From the NCBI RefSeq assembly GCF_014269035.2, contig NZ_JABWRP020000019.1:1-64000 (forward strand): 64,000 nucleotides of DNA, written 5' to 3'. Below are positions 26,132 to 35,898 of the stretch, in pieces. A program made the translations under genes and the position numbers. The notes under the pieces were generated by a model that made no database searches, had not been told where the DNA came from, and worked only from the letters and a program-made list of their open reading frames with translations. Numbering within the stretch: the first letter of the stretch is position 1; each line of letters starts with the position of its first letter. This DNA is from Pseudomonas vlassakiae (GTDB lineage: Bacteria > Pseudomonadota > Gammaproteobacteria > Pseudomonadales > Pseudomonadaceae).

Positions 26132-27550
26132 TCAGTGGGCGCTGGCGACGGTTTCCGGCTGCCAGCCACCGCCGAGGGCCTTGTAGATCGAGACGATGCC
26201 GCGATAGAGCTCGACTTCACCCTGGGCCTGAGCATCTTCCGCGCTCAGGCGTTCGCGTTCGGCATCGAGCAGCACCAGGTAATCCACCGTGCCCTCGCGG
26301 TAACGCACCGAGGCGAGGTCGGCTGCCTTGCGGCTGGCCTCGCTTTGCCGGATCAGCGACAACAGCCGCTGCTGGGTCTTGTCGTAATCGCTGAAGGCGT
26401 TGGCCGACTCTTCCAGGGCCAGCAGCACCTGCTGTTCATAGTTGGCCAGGGCGCCTTCGGCGTCAGCCTTGGCCCCGCGCAGGCGGGCCCGCACGCTGCC
26501 CAGGTCGAAGGCGGCCCAGGTGATGCTAGGCCCCAACGACCAGGCATTGGCCGCGGAGGAGCCGATCTGTGAGCCACGGGCGGCAGTAAAGCCGAGGAAG
26601 CCGCTGAGGCTTACCCGCGGGAACAGGTCGGCAGTGGCTACGCCGACATTGGCGGTGGCGGCGGCCAGCTGGCGTTCGGCGCTGCGGATATCCGGGCGGC
26701 GGCGCAGCAACTCGGCCGGGTCACCCACCGGCAAGGCCTTGGCGATCGCCGGCAAGGCCTTGGGCGACAGGTCGACGCTCAGCGCGTCCGGGCGCTGACC
26801 GAGCAGGGTGGCGATGCGGTGCCGCGCCCGGGCCTGTTCGGCCTGCAACTGCGGCACGGTGGCCTCGACCCCCGCCAGGCGGGCATCGGCACGGACGACG
26901 TCGAGATCGTTGCCAACCCCGGCGTCGCGCAGGGTCAGCGTGATACTGCGAGACTCCTGCTGGGTCTTGAGATTGGCCATGGCGATCTTTTCGCGCAGTT
27001 GCGCCCCGCGCAGCTGGCCATAGGCGTCCACCAGTTCAGCGATCAGGCTCACCTGCAGCTGTTGCAGGTCGGCCTGGGCTGCTGCTTCCTGGGCTTCGCT
27101 GGCCTCGATCTGGCGCTGGATGCGGCCGAACAGGTCAAGCTCCCAGGCCATGTCCAGGCCGAGGTCGTAGCGTTCCTGATTGACCCGCTGGGTGGTCTGG
27201 CCGGGAATCTGGCCCTTGCCGATCTCGCTGCTGGCGCGGCTGGTGACCACCGGGAACTGGTCGTTGGCGGCGTCATCACGTATCGCCCGTGCCGACTTGA
27301 GCCGGGCGAAGGCCACGCGCAGGTCACGGTTGCCATCCAGCGATGCCTGCACCAGCTGGTTCAGCACCGGGTCGTCGAACTGCTTCCACCACACGCTTTC
27401 GAAGCGGCTGCGGTCGAAGGCCTTGGCCTGCACATCCGTGCTGTCGAACTGCGCAGCTTCGGTGTCCGGGGCCTTGTAGTCCGGGCCGACCGCGCAGGCT
27501 GCCAGGGCCAGCGCCAGCAGGCTCGGGGTCAGGGGTTTGAGCAGGTTCAT
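26132..27550 (-). CDS. oprN: RND efflux outer-membrane channel lipoprotein, OprN/OprM-type
   Basis: A 472-residue outer-membrane factor of the TolC class. It has a lipoprotein signal with lipobox LAAC (Cys19) followed by VGPDYKAP, and two OEP repeats with long coiled-coil helices (for instance QIEASEAQEAAAQADLQQLQ). It forms the exit duct for MexEF. The start overlaps the mexF-like stop by four bases (ATGA), so translation is coupled. Last gene of the operon, followed by a terminator. The name is given by operon type; substrates are not readable. Confidence 0.88.
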   Translation of the reverse strand: MNLLKPLTPSLLALALAACAVGPDYKAPDTEAAQFDSTDVQAKAFDRSRFESVWWKQFDDPVLNQLVQASLDGNRDLRVAFARLKSARAIRDDAANDQFPVVTSRASSEIGKGQIPGQTTQRVNQERYDLGLDMAWELDLFGRIQRQIEASEAQEAAAQADLQQLQVSLIAELVDAYGQLRGAQLREKIAMANLKTQQESRSITLTLRDAGVGNDLDVVRADARLAGVEATVPQLQAEQARARHRIATLLGQRPDALSVDLSPKALPAIAKALPVGDPAELLRRRPDIRSAERQLAAATANVGVATADLFPRVSLSGFLGFTAARGSQIGSSAANAWSLGPSITWAAFDLGSVRARLRGAKADAEGALANYEQQVLLALEESANAFSDYDKTQQRLLSLIRQSEASRKAADLASVRYREGTVDYLVLLDAERERLSAEDAQAQGEVELYRGIVSIYKALGGGWQPETVASAH

Positions 27551-30500
27551 GCATGGTTCTCCAGCACGGGCGCGTGTTCGGCCTTGCGGGCCTGGCGACG
27601 CTCGACGAAACGGCGGATCAGGAAGAAGAACACCGGGGTCAGGAACAGGCCGAACACAGTCACGCCGATCATCCCCGAGAACACCGCCACACCCATGGCA
27701 TGGCGCATTTCCGAGCCGGCACCGGAGCTGAACACCAGCGGTACCACGCCCATGATGAAGGCGATCGAGGTCATCAGGATCGGCCGCAGGCGCAGGCGGC
27801 AGGCTTCCAGCACCGCAGCCAGCGGGTCGAGGCCCTTGGCCTGTTCGTCCTTGGCGAACTCGACGATCAGAATCGCGTTCTTGCACGCCAGGCCCACCAG
27901 CACGATCAGTCCGATCTGGGTGAAGATGTTGTTGTCGCCACCCGACACGATCACCCCGGTGATGGCCGACAGCAGGGTCATCGGTACGATCAGGATCACC
28001 GCCAGCGGCAGGCTCCAGCTCTCGTACTGGGCGGCCAGCACCAGGAAGGCCAGCAGCACGCACAGCGGGAACACGAACAGCGCGGTATTGCCCGAGAGGA
28101 TCTGCTGGTAGGTCAGGTCGGTCCACTCGAAGGTCATGCCGTTGGGCAGTTCTTGCTTGAGCAGCTTCTCGATCGCCGCCTCGGCCTGGCCGGAGCTGTA
28201 GCCTGGGGCTGCGGCACCGTTGATCTCGGCGGTGATGAAACCGTTGTAGTGCATCACCCGGTCAGGCCCGGAGGTGTCGCTGACCTTGAGGAAGGTTGCC
28301 AGCGGAATCATCTCGCCCAGGTTGTTGCGCACCTTCAACTGGCCGATCTGTTCGGCATCGAGGCGGAACTGCTGCTCGGCCTGGACGTTGACCTGGTAGG
28401 TGCGGCCAAAGCGGTTGAAATCGTTGGTGTACAGCGAGCCGAGGTAAACCTGCAAGGTGTCGAAGATGTCGGTGATCGCCACGCCGTGGGTCTTGGCTTT
28501 TTCCCGGTCGATGGCGGCATCGACCTGCGGCACGTTGACCTGGTAGCTGGTGAACAGGCCCGCCAGTTCCGGCACATTGTGGCTCTTGGCGATGATGTTC
28601 TGGGTTTCCTTGTACAGCGCTTCGTAGCCCAGGTTGCCGCGGTCCTCGATCTGCAGGCGGAAGCCGCCGATGGTGCCAAGGCCTTGCACGGGCGGTGGCG
28701 GGAAGATCGCGATGTAGGCGTCCTGGATGTCGGCGAACTTGGCATTCAGCGCAGCGGCAATCGCCGCAGCCGACTGGCTCGGGTCCTTGCGCTCGTCGAA
28801 CGGCTTGAGCGGGGTGAACACGATGCCGCTGTTCGGGCTGTTGGTGAAGCCGTTGATCGACAGGCCCGGGAAGGCTACCGAATCGGCTACGCCCGGTTGC
28901 TCCAGGGCGATTTCGCTCATGCGCTTGATCACCGCCTCGGTACGGTCGAGGCTGGCGGCGTCGGGCAACTGGGCGAACGCCACCAGGTACTGCTTGTCCT
29001 GCGCCGGTACGAAACCGGTCGGCGTGGAGGCGAAGCCCAGGTAGGTCAGGCCCATCAGCCCGGCATAGACGAACAGGGCGATGCCGCTGGAGCGGATGAC
29101 CCGGCGTACGCCACCGACGTAGCCGTGGCTGGCGCGGTCGAAGAAGCGGTTGAACGGGGCAAACAGCCAGCTGCCCAGCAGCCGCTCGAGGAACCGCGAG
29201 AAGCGATCTTTCGGCGCGTGGTGGTCTTTCAGCAGCACGGCAGCCAGCGCTGGCGACAAGGTCAGCGAGTTGAACGCCGAGATCACGGTGGAAATGGCGA
29301 TGGTCAACGCGAACTGCTTGTAGAACTGCCCGGTCAGGCCAGAAATGAATGCCGCCGGTACGAACACCGCGCACAGCACCAGCGCCGTGGCGATGATCGG
29401 CCCGGTCACTTCGCTCATGGCTTTTTGCGTGGCTTCCAGGGGCTTCAACCCCAGCCCTATGTTCCGTTCGACGTTCTCCACCACGACGATGGCGTCGTCC
29501 ACCACGATACCGATGGCCAGCACCAGGCCGAACAGCGACAGCGCGTTGAGCGAGAAGCCGAACAGGTGCATGACCGCGAAGGTACCGATCAGCGAGACGG
29601 GTACAGCCATCAGCGGGATGATCGAGGCGCGCCAGGTCTGCAGGAACAGGATCACCACCAGCACCACCAGCACCAGCGCTTCGAACAGCGTGTGCACCAC
29701 GGCTTCGATGGAACCACGGACGAACACGGTCGGGTCGTAGACGATGCTGTAGTCCATGCCTTCCGGGAAGTCCTTCTTCAGTTCGGCCATCTTGGCCCGC
29801 ACTTCGTCGGAGATTTCGATGGCGTTGGAGCCTGGGCGCTGGAAGATCGGGATGGCCACCGCCGGCTGGTTGTTCAGCAGCGAACGCAGGGCGTACTGGC
29901 TGGAGCCCAGCTCGACCCGGGCGATGTCCTTCAGGCGCGTGATTTCGCCATCGGCACCGGCGCGGATGATGATGTTCTCGAATTCTTCCTCGTTGACCAG
30001 GCGGCCCTGGGTGTTGATCGACAGCTGGAAGCTGGTAGAGCCGGGGGCGGGCGGGGCGCCCAGCTGGCCGGCGGCGACCTGGCGGTTCTGCTCGCGAATC
30101 GCGGCCACCACATCGCTGGCGGTCAGGTTGCGCGACGCGGTCTTGTTCGGGTCGAGCCACACGCGCAGCGAGTAGTCACCCATGCCGAACAGCTGCACGT
30201 CACCGACGCCGCCCAGGCGCGCCAACTCATCCTTGATGTTGAGGATGGCGTAGTTGGACAGGTAGAGCATGTCGTAGCGGTTGTCCGGCGAGGTCAGGTG
30301 CACGACCATGGTCAGGTCAGGCGAAGCCTTGTCGACGGTGATACCGATCCGCGTCACTTCCTCCGGCAGCTTGGGCTGGGTGCGGGTGACGCGGTTCTGC
30401 ACTTGCACCTGGGCGTTGTCCAGGTCGGTGCCCAGGGCAAAGGTGATGGTCAGGGTCAGCTTGCCGTCGGCGGTGGACTGCGAGGACATGTACAGCATGT

Positions 30501-30726
30501 TCTCGACACCGGTGATGGCCTGCTCCAGCGGCGCGGCGACGGTTTCGCCGATGACCTTGGGGTTTGCCCCGGGGAAGTTGGCGCGCACTACCACGGTCGG
30601 CGGTACCACCTCGGGGTATTCGCTGATCGGCAGTTGGAACAGCGAGATCGAACCGGCGATCAGCAGCACCAGCGACAGCACCGCGGCGAAGATCGGCCGG
30701 GTAATGAAGAATTTCGAAAAGTTCAT
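27547..30726 (-). CDS. mexF: RND efflux inner-membrane pump, MexF-type
   Basis: A 1059-residue HAE1-family proton/drug antiporter, full length, with 12 membrane helices and two large periplasmic loops. It begins with the MexF-type MNFSKFFITRPIFAAVLS. The proton-relay aspartates of TM4 are in GIVVDDAIVVVENVERN, and a Lys-containing TM10 motif (GLACKNAILIVEFAKD) is present. Relatives in P. aeruginosa and P. putida export chloramphenicol, quinolones and trimethoprim; that spectrum is inferred. The ATG at 30726 lies 12 bases after mexE. Confidence 0.92.
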   Translation of the reverse strand: MNFSKFFITRPIFAAVLSLVLLIAGSISLFQLPISEYPEVVPPTVVVRANFPGANPKVIGETVAAPLEQAITGVENMLYMSSQSTADGKLTLTITFALGTDLDNAQVQVQNRVTRTQPKLPEEVTRIGITVDKASPDLTMVVHLTSPDNRYDMLYLSNYAILNIKDELARLGGVGDVQLFGMGDYSLRVWLDPNKTASRNLTASDVVAAIREQNRQVAAGQLGAPPAPGSTSFQLSINTQGRLVNEEEFENIIIRAGADGEITRLKDIARVELGSSQYALRSLLNNQPAVAIPIFQRPGSNAIEISDEVRAKMAELKKDFPEGMDYSIVYDPTVFVRGSIEAVVHTLFEALVLVVLVVILFLQTWRASIIPLMAVPVSLIGTFAVMHLFGFSLNALSLFGLVLAIGIVVDDAIVVVENVERNIGLGLKPLEATQKAMSEVTGPIIATALVLCAVFVPAAFISGLTGQFYKQFALTIAISTVISAFNSLTLSPALAAVLLKDHHAPKDRFSRFLERLLGSWLFAPFNRFFDRASHGYVGGVRRVIRSSGIALFVYAGLMGLTYLGFASTPTGFVPAQDKQYLVAFAQLPDAASLDRTEAVIKRMSEIALEQPGVADSVAFPGLSINGFTNSPNSGIVFTPLKPFDERKDPSQSAAAIAAALNAKFADIQDAYIAIFPPPPVQGLGTIGGFRLQIEDRGNLGYEALYKETQNIIAKSHNVPELAGLFTSYQVNVPQVDAAIDREKAKTHGVAITDIFDTLQVYLGSLYTNDFNRFGRTYQVNVQAEQQFRLDAEQIGQLKVRNNLGEMIPLATFLKVSDTSGPDRVMHYNGFITAEINGAAAPGYSSGQAEAAIEKLLKQELPNGMTFEWTDLTYQQILSGNTALFVFPLCVLLAFLVLAAQYESWSLPLAVILIVPMTLLSAITGVIVSGGDNNIFTQIGLIVLVGLACKNAILIVEFAKDEQAKGLDPLAAVLEACRLRLRPILMTSIAFIMGVVPLVFSSGAGSEMRHAMGVAVFSGMIGVTVFGLFLTPVFFFLIRRFVERRQARKAEHAPVLENHA

Positions 30727-30738
30727 CGGTGGGGTCCC

Positions 30739-31980
30739 TTAACCGCGTGGCGCCTGGGCGCTGGCGACTTTTTCGGTGGAGCCGGCCACTTTCGGCGCCG
30801 GGTTGCTGGCCTCCAGGGCCTGGCGCTGCTGGGCGAGGGCGGCGAGGGTCTGTTCACTGGCCATCGGGGTTTCTTCCGGGGTCACCGGCGAGCCAGGGCG
30901 CACGCGCTGCAGGCCCTTGACCACGATGCGGTCGTCCTTGGCCAGGCCGCTACGGACGATGCGCAGGCCTTCGAGCTTCGGCCCCAGTTCCACGGCGCGG
31001 TAGGCGGCCTTGTTGTCCTTGTCCATGACCAGCACGAACTTCTTGCCAAGGTCGGTGCCGACCGCTTCGTCGTTGATCAGCACGGCGTCGTACTGGGCGC
31101 TGCCCACCAGTTTCAGGCGTGCATACAGGCCTGGGGTGAACTGGCCGTCGCGGTTGTCGAACACGGCACGGCCGCGGATGGTGCCGGTGCGCGGGTTGAC
31201 CTGGTTGTCGACGAAGTTCATCTGGCCCAGGTGCGGGTTGCCGGTTTCGTTGGTCAGGCCCAGGTACACCGGGGTGCTCTGGCCGCGCTGGCCTTCGCGT
31301 GCCAGCTGGGTGTACTTCAGGTACACGCGCTCGTCGGCGTCGAAGTAGGCGTACACCTTGTCGGTGGACACTACGCTGGTCAGTGGCGTGACATCGGCGG
31401 TGACGATGTTGCCGGCGGTGAATTCGGCACGGCTGACACGGCCGCTGATCGGCGCGGTGACGCGGGTGAAGCTGAGGTTCAGGCGAGCCAGGTCGAGCTG
31501 GGCCTGAATCGCGTCGACCCCGGCGCGGGCTTCGGCGGCGGCGCTGCTGCGCGACTCGGCCAGCTCGGCGGAAATGGCGTTGCTGTCACGCAGGCGCTCG
31601 CCACGGCGGGCTTCGTTGGCGCTGCGGATGGCGGTGGCCTTGGCCTGTTGCAGTTGGGCTTCGAGGCGGCGCACCTCTGCCTGGAACGGGCGCGGGTCGA
31701 TCTGGAACAGCAGGTCGCCTTTCTTCACCTGGGCGCCTTCGGTGAACGCCACCAAGTCAATCTGGCCGGAGACCCGTGGCCGCACTTCGACGGTTTCCGG
31801 CGCTTCCAGGCGGCCGGTGAACTCGTCCCATTCGTTGATCGGCTGCTCGATGACCTTGGCGACGCTGACCTTGGGCGCGGCGGGAGCCTGCACGGCGTCG
31901 GGGGTGCGGCCACAAGCGCTGAGCACCACCACTGCCAGGGCAGCGAGGGGGAAGCGCAAGGGTTTGAGTGAGTGATCCAT
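30739..31980 (-). CDS. mexE: RND efflux periplasmic adaptor lipoprotein, MexE-type
   Basis: A 413-residue membrane fusion protein. The lipobox is LSAC (Cys23). The lipoyl half-motifs (ETVEVRPRVSGQIDLVAFTEGAQ... and LNLSFTRVTAPISGRVSRAEF) flank a helical hairpin at about 95-160, and the beta-barrel domain (PRTGTIRGRAVFDN) follows. First gene of mexEF-oprN. No mexT or mexS homologue lies next to it. Control may act through the dyad at 32063-32081. Confidence 0.9.
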   Translation of the reverse strand: MDHSLKPLRFPLAALAVVVLSACGRTPDAVQAPAAPKVSVAKVIEQPINEWDEFTGRLEAPETVEVRPRVSGQIDLVAFTEGAQVKKGDLLFQIDPRPFQAEVRRLEAQLQQAKATAIRSANEARRGERLRDSNAISAELAESRSSAAAEARAGVDAIQAQLDLARLNLSFTRVTAPISGRVSRAEFTAGNIVTADVTPLTSVVSTDKVYAYFDADERVYLKYTQLAREGQRGQSTPVYLGLTNETGNPHLGQMNFVDNQVNPRTGTIRGRAVFDNRDGQFTPGLYARLKLVGSAQYDAVLINDEAVGTDLGKKFVLVMDKDNKAAYRAVELGPKLEGLRIVRSGLAKDDRIVVKGLQRVRPGSPVTPEETPMASEQTLAALAQQRQALEASNPAPKVAGSTEKVASAQAPRG

Positions 31981-32062
31981 GGAGAACTCCGCCAATGTAT
32001 TAGTAGTGGGCGGAGTGTGAGTGTCTTGCGCGCGACGCACGAATCGAACGGAGCGAAGGTTA

Positions 32063-32081
32063 ATATCACGCGCAATGATAT
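32063..32081. promoter_or_regulatory. Inverted repeat upstream of mexE
   Basis: ATATCA-N7-TGATAT, a perfect 6-base-arm dyad 83 bases upstream of mexE and 120 bases upstream of the divergent MFS gene. It is AT-rich compared with its surroundings. It could be a regulator site; the binding protein is unknown. Confidence 0.35.
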
Positions 32082-32200
32082 GTCTGGATCAATCATCGAT
32101 GGCGGGCATGTGACGGCGGTTGCGGGTAAGCTCTCCAAAGCCTGTGCCGGCGAATAGGCCAGGCAGAAACCCCCGCACAGCGACTGAAACAGGCCCCACC

Positions 32201-33376
32201 TTGCACACCTACCACCGCCTGCCCGGCCCCCTTGGCATCGTCCTGCTCGGCGTGCTGCAAATCCTGGTCTGGGGCGGCTCGTTCTTCCTCATGGCGGTGA
32301 TGGCCGACCCGATCAGCCGCGACACCGGCTGGCCCAGCCAATGGGTCTATGGCGCGTTGTCCCTGAGCCTGATGGTCTCGGCGCTGCTGGCCCCGTTGTC
32401 CAGCCGACTGGTCGCCCGCTACGGCGGCCGCCCGCAAATGGCCGCCAGCGGCGCGGTGGTGGCGGTGGGGTTGCTGATCATGGCCGCCAGCCACAACCTC
32501 GGGCTGTTCCTGCTGGCCTGGGCGGTGATCGGCATCGGCATGGCCATGGGGTTGTATGAAGCGTTGTTCGCCACCCTGGGCGGGTTGTATGGCGAAGGCG
32601 CGGGCAAGGCCATTACGGGTATTACCCTGATTGCCGGTTTCGCCTCGACCCTCTCATGGCCGACCGTGGCCATGGCCATCGAACAGGTCGGCTGGCGGGC
32701 GACCTGCGTGTGCTATGCGCTGGTGCTGATCGTGGTGGTGGCACCGTTGTACTGGCGGGTGCTGCCAGCGGGCGGGCGGGTCGAGGTGCCGGCCAAGGCA
32801 CAGGCGCAAGGCGCAGCGGCCGGCGTGGACCCCCCGCTGTACCTGCTGCTGACCAGCATGTTCGCCATTGGCGCGATCATCATGACCGCCATCGCCGTAC
32901 AGCTGGTGGCCGTGCTGCAGGGGTTGGGGCATTCGCTGCCGGTGGCCATCGGCCTGGCGGCGATGCTCGGCCCCAGCCAGGTGGCGTCGCGGGTGCTGCA
33001 GATCCTGGCTGGCAAGCGCCACCCGATCTGGACCGCGCTGGCCTGGGTGGGCCTGGTGCTGCTCGGGTTGCTGATGGTGACCTTTGTGCCGGCCGCCACT
33101 GCGGTGGGCTTGCTGGTGTTCGGCTGTGGCAACGGCCTGCGGGCGATCGTGCGTGGGTTGCTGCCGCTGGCGATGATGCCACCCGCGCAGTACGTGCTGC
33201 TGATGGGGCGCATGTCTCGGCCGTCGCTGATCGGGCAGGCACTCACGCCCGTGGTGGGGGGCTTTCTGTTCGAGCACTTTGGCTCGATGGGGGTGTTGCT
33301 GACCTTGTGCCTGCTGGCGCTGACCAATGTGCTGCTGGTGGGCATGGTGATGCATCGGGTGCGAACCAGCAGCTGA
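32201..33376 (+). CDS. MFS transporter
   Basis: A 391-residue major facilitator with 12 hydrophobic segments. The first helix is GIVLLGVLQILVWGGSFFLMAVMA, and the loop 2-3 motif reads SSRLVARYGGRPQM. It is not close to a substrate class I can name. No ATG is available near the first helix. A TTG at 32201, with a weak AGG upstream, is chosen; another TTG at 32120 would add 27 unusual residues. Convergent with tcuC, divergent from mexE. Confidence 0.75.
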   Translation: MHTYHRLPGPLGIVLLGVLQILVWGGSFFLMAVMADPISRDTGWPSQWVYGALSLSLMVSALLAPLSSRLVARYGGRPQMAASGAVVAVGLLIMAASHNLGLFLLAWAVIGIGMAMGLYEALFATLGGLYGEGAGKAITGITLIAGFASTLSWPTVAMAIEQVGWRATCVCYALVLIVVVAPLYWRVLPAGGRVEVPAKAQAQGAAAGVDPPLYLLLTSMFAIGAIIMTAIAVQLVAVLQGLGHSLPVAIGLAAMLGPSQVASRVLQILAGKRHPIWTALAWVGLVLLGLLMVTFVPAATAVGLLVFGCGNGLRAIVRGLLPLAMMPPAQYVLLMGRMSRPSLIGQALTPVVGGFLFEHFGSMGVLLTLCLLALTNVLLVGMVMHRVRTSS

Positions 33377-33407
33377 GGCTGCTGGCACCACCGGTTGGCT
33401 ACCGGGT

Positions 33408-34700
33408 TCAGCAGCTACGCGCCGCTACTGGCTTGGCCCGACGATACAGCACGGTCGTCGCGGTGAACCCGCAGACCGCTGCGAACATCAGCCAGTAGGC
33501 CGGCGACGCTTTGTCCCCGGTGGCCTGCACCAACAGCGTCGAGACCGCTGGCGTGAAGCCGCCGAACAGCGCGGTGGCCAGGCTGAAGGCCAGCGAGAAA
33601 CCGACCACCCGCACGTTCGCCGGCATCACCTCGGTCAGCGCCGCGACCATGGCGCCGTTGTACATCCCGAAGAAGAACGAGAAGTACAGCAACACCACAA
33701 GCAGGCGCTCGAAGCTGGCGGCTTCGGCCAGCCAGTGCATGGCCGGGTAGGCGGTCAGCACGCACAGCAGGGAAATCGCCAACAGCTGCGGGCGCCGGCC
33801 GATGCGATCGGAGAGCGCGCCGCCGATGGGCAGCCAGATGAAGTTGCTAACCCCCACCAGCAGGGTTACCACCAGGCTGTCGGTAGTGCTCAGTTGCAGC
33901 ACGGTCTTGCCGAAGGTCGGGGTGTAGACCGTGATCAGGTAGAACGTCGTGGTGGTCATGGCCGCCAGCAGCCCGCCCGCCAGCACCGTGCGCCAGTTGT
34001 CGCACATCGAGCGGAACACTTCAGCAGCGCCCGGGTGGTGCCCGCGGGCCTTGAACGCGTCGGTCTCTTGCAGCGAGCGGCGAATGACGAAGATGAACGG
34101 TATGATCACGCAGCCGATGAAGAAAGGAATGCGCCAGCCCCAGGCCGCCACTTCGCTGGTGGCCATGCAGGCGTTGAGGCCATAGCCCAGCGCTGCCGCC
34201 ACGACGATCGCCACTTGCTGGCTCGCCGATTGCCAGCTGGTGAAGAAACCGGTGCGCCCCGGCGTGGCGATTTCCGAGAGGTAGACCGAAACGCCGCCCA
34301 GCTCGGCGCCAGCGGAAAAGCCCTGCAACAGTCGGCCCAGCAGCACCAGCAACGGGGCGAGGATGCCAATGCTGGCGTAACCCGGCACCAGGGCGATCAG
34401 CACGGTGCCGGCGGCCATGATCGACAGCGTCACGATCAGCCCTTTGCGCCGGCCGACCTTGTCGATGTAGGCGCCCAGCACGATGGCGCCCAGCGGGCGC
34501 ATCAGGAAGCCTGAGCCGAACACCGCGAAGGTCATCATCAGCGAGGCGAACTCGCTGCTGGCCGGGAAGAACGTCTGCGATATGTAGGTGGCATAGAAAC
34601 CGAACAGGAAGAAGTCGAACTGTTCGAGGAAGTTGCCGCTGGTCACCCGCAGGATGGCGCCCAGCTTGGCGCCCCTGGTCTGTGTTGTTGTTTTCATCAT
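33408..34700 (-). CDS. tcuC: Tricarballylate/proton symporter TcuC, MHS family
   Basis: A 430-residue metabolite:H+ symporter with 12 membrane helices. It carries the sugar-porter-like loop motif GAYIDKVGRRKGL, the LLGRLLQGFSAGAELGG segment and the GGALSDRIGRRP repeat. It resembles citrate/tricarballylate carriers of the CitA/TcuC group. It follows tcuB by 37 bases in the tcuABC order known from Salmonella. It imports tricarballylate or citrate-like acids. An adjacent second ATG at 34697 could also be the start. Confidence 0.88.
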   Translation of the reverse strand: MMKTTTQTRGAKLGAILRVTSGNFLEQFDFFLFGFYATYISQTFFPASSEFASLMMTFAVFGSGFLMRPLGAIVLGAYIDKVGRRKGLIVTLSIMAAGTVLIALVPGYASIGILAPLLVLLGRLLQGFSAGAELGGVSVYLSEIATPGRTGFFTSWQSASQQVAIVVAAALGYGLNACMATSEVAAWGWRIPFFIGCVIIPFIFVIRRSLQETDAFKARGHHPGAAEVFRSMCDNWRTVLAGGLLAAMTTTTFYLITVYTPTFGKTVLQLSTTDSLVVTLLVGVSNFIWLPIGGALSDRIGRRPQLLAISLLCVLTAYPAMHWLAEAASFERLLVVLLYFSFFFGMYNGAMVAALTEVMPANVRVVGFSLAFSLATALFGGFTPAVSTLLVQATGDKASPAYWLMFAAVCGFTATTVLYRRAKPVAARSC

Positions 34701-34737
34701 GGCTACCGTTTTGCTCGCTTTTGTTGTTTTTGAGTGT

Positions 34738-35898
34738 TCAATCGCTGCCGGCATTGATCGGGTTGGGCTGGCGTTTCTCGATGGCGTGCTTGAGCAACGC
34801 CGCGCTGCGGAAGATGCCGTGGGCGAACTTGCTGTAAGGCATGGTCAGGAAGAACGCCATCACCAGCCCCAGGTGCATGGCCAGCAGCAGGCCAAGCGCG
34901 CTGGTCTCGCGCCACGCCAGCAGGGCCAGGCCGCTGGCGCTGACCAGCAACAGCAGGGCGATGAAACCGCGGTCCATGGGCTTCTGCTCGGCGTCGCCGT
35001 GGTCGGGGTTGCGCCGCAGGTTGAGGTACAGCAAGCCGGCGGGGCCTGCCAGCAGGCCGAGACCGCCGGCAATACCCAGCAGGACCGGCAGGCTCAGCAC
35101 CGGGTATGGCGCCGCCAGGCCCAGCAGGTAGTGGTAGAGCGTCGCGGTGCCGGTCGCGGCCAGGCACAGCAGGAAGCCGTAGAAGGTCAGGTGGTGAAAG
35201 CGCCGCCGCCACAGGGTGAAGCGGTCATCGGCGTTGTTGCAGCCTTCGCCGTGGCCACCGTCCAGATACTTGAGCCTGGCCACGCTGGCCGTCGCCTCCA
35301 GGGCTGCGGCGGTCTTTAGCCCGGCGCCTGCCGCAGGGGGCGAGACGTCGCGCCAGAAGCGCCGCACGCCCAGGCCCAGGGCGATGAGCGCAAAGCCGAA
35401 CACCGCGCCGAACATCAGTGCCAGGGTGTTGTGCGGGAAGATCCCGTAGAAGTTGCCGCCGGGCATTGCCGTGAACAGGTTGCCCATGGCCAGCAGTGTC
35501 AGGCACAGGAACAGCACCAGGCCGAAGCCGCTGGCCAGCGCCAGCGTCAGGCCATTGCGCTGGTACAGGCGGCCCAGGGCACGCGGCCAGGCGTATTCGG
35601 CATAGGTGTCGAGGCGCACCTTGGCCATGGCCTTGGGCACGTTGACTTCGAACGCATGGGGTGCGGCGTACTGGCAGGCATGCAAGCAGGCGCCGCAGTT
35701 GTGGCACAGGTTGGCCAGGTAGTGGATGTCGGCCTGGGTAAATTCCAGGCGCCGGGTCATCGCCGGAAACACCGCGCAGAACCCTTCACAGTAGCGGCAG
35801 GCATTGCAGATGCTCATCTGCCGTTGCACTTCGCTTTCGTGCACGTTCAGCACCGGGATCAGTTCGCTTTTCTGGGCCTGCGGATCAAACAGCTGCAT
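34738..35898 (-). CDS. tcuB: TcuB, Fe-S and membrane protein for tricarballylate utilisation
   Basis: A 386-residue protein with two 4Fe-4S ferredoxin-type motifs at the N-terminus (CNACRYCEGFCAVFP and CHNCGACLHAC, residues about 30-80). About six membrane helices follow, with His residues suited to haem or quinone sites. In Salmonella TcuB re-oxidises the reduced flavin of TcuA and passes electrons to the membrane. Its start overlaps the tcuA stop region by 14 bases. Confidence 0.9.
   Translation of the reverse strand: MQLFDPQAQKSELIPVLNVHESEVQRQMSICNACRYCEGFCAVFPAMTRRLEFTQADIHYLANLCHNCGACLHACQYAAPHAFEVNVPKAMAKVRLDTYAEYAWPRALGRLYQRNGLTLALASGFGLVLFLCLTLLAMGNLFTAMPGGNFYGIFPHNTLALMFGAVFGFALIALGLGVRRFWRDVSPPAAGAGLKTAAALEATASVARLKYLDGGHGEGCNNADDRFTLWRRRFHHLTFYGFLLCLAATGTATLYHYLLGLAAPYPVLSLPVLLGIAGGLGLLAGPAGLLYLNLRRNPDHGDAEQKPMDRGFIALLLLVSASGLALLAWRETSALGLLLAMHLGLVMAFFLTMPYSKFAHGIFRSAALLKHAIEKRQPNPINAGSD

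Noticed and set aside
27553..31971. A 1472-codon plus-strand frame across mexF and mexE
   Set aside because: Opposite-strand shadow rich in His, Gln and Arg; the minus strand encodes a clear RND pump and adaptor.
32087..32108. MexT nod-box upstream of mexE
   Set aside because: ATCA and TCGAT elements are present, but the spacing does not fit ATCA-N5-GTCGAT-N4-ACYAT.
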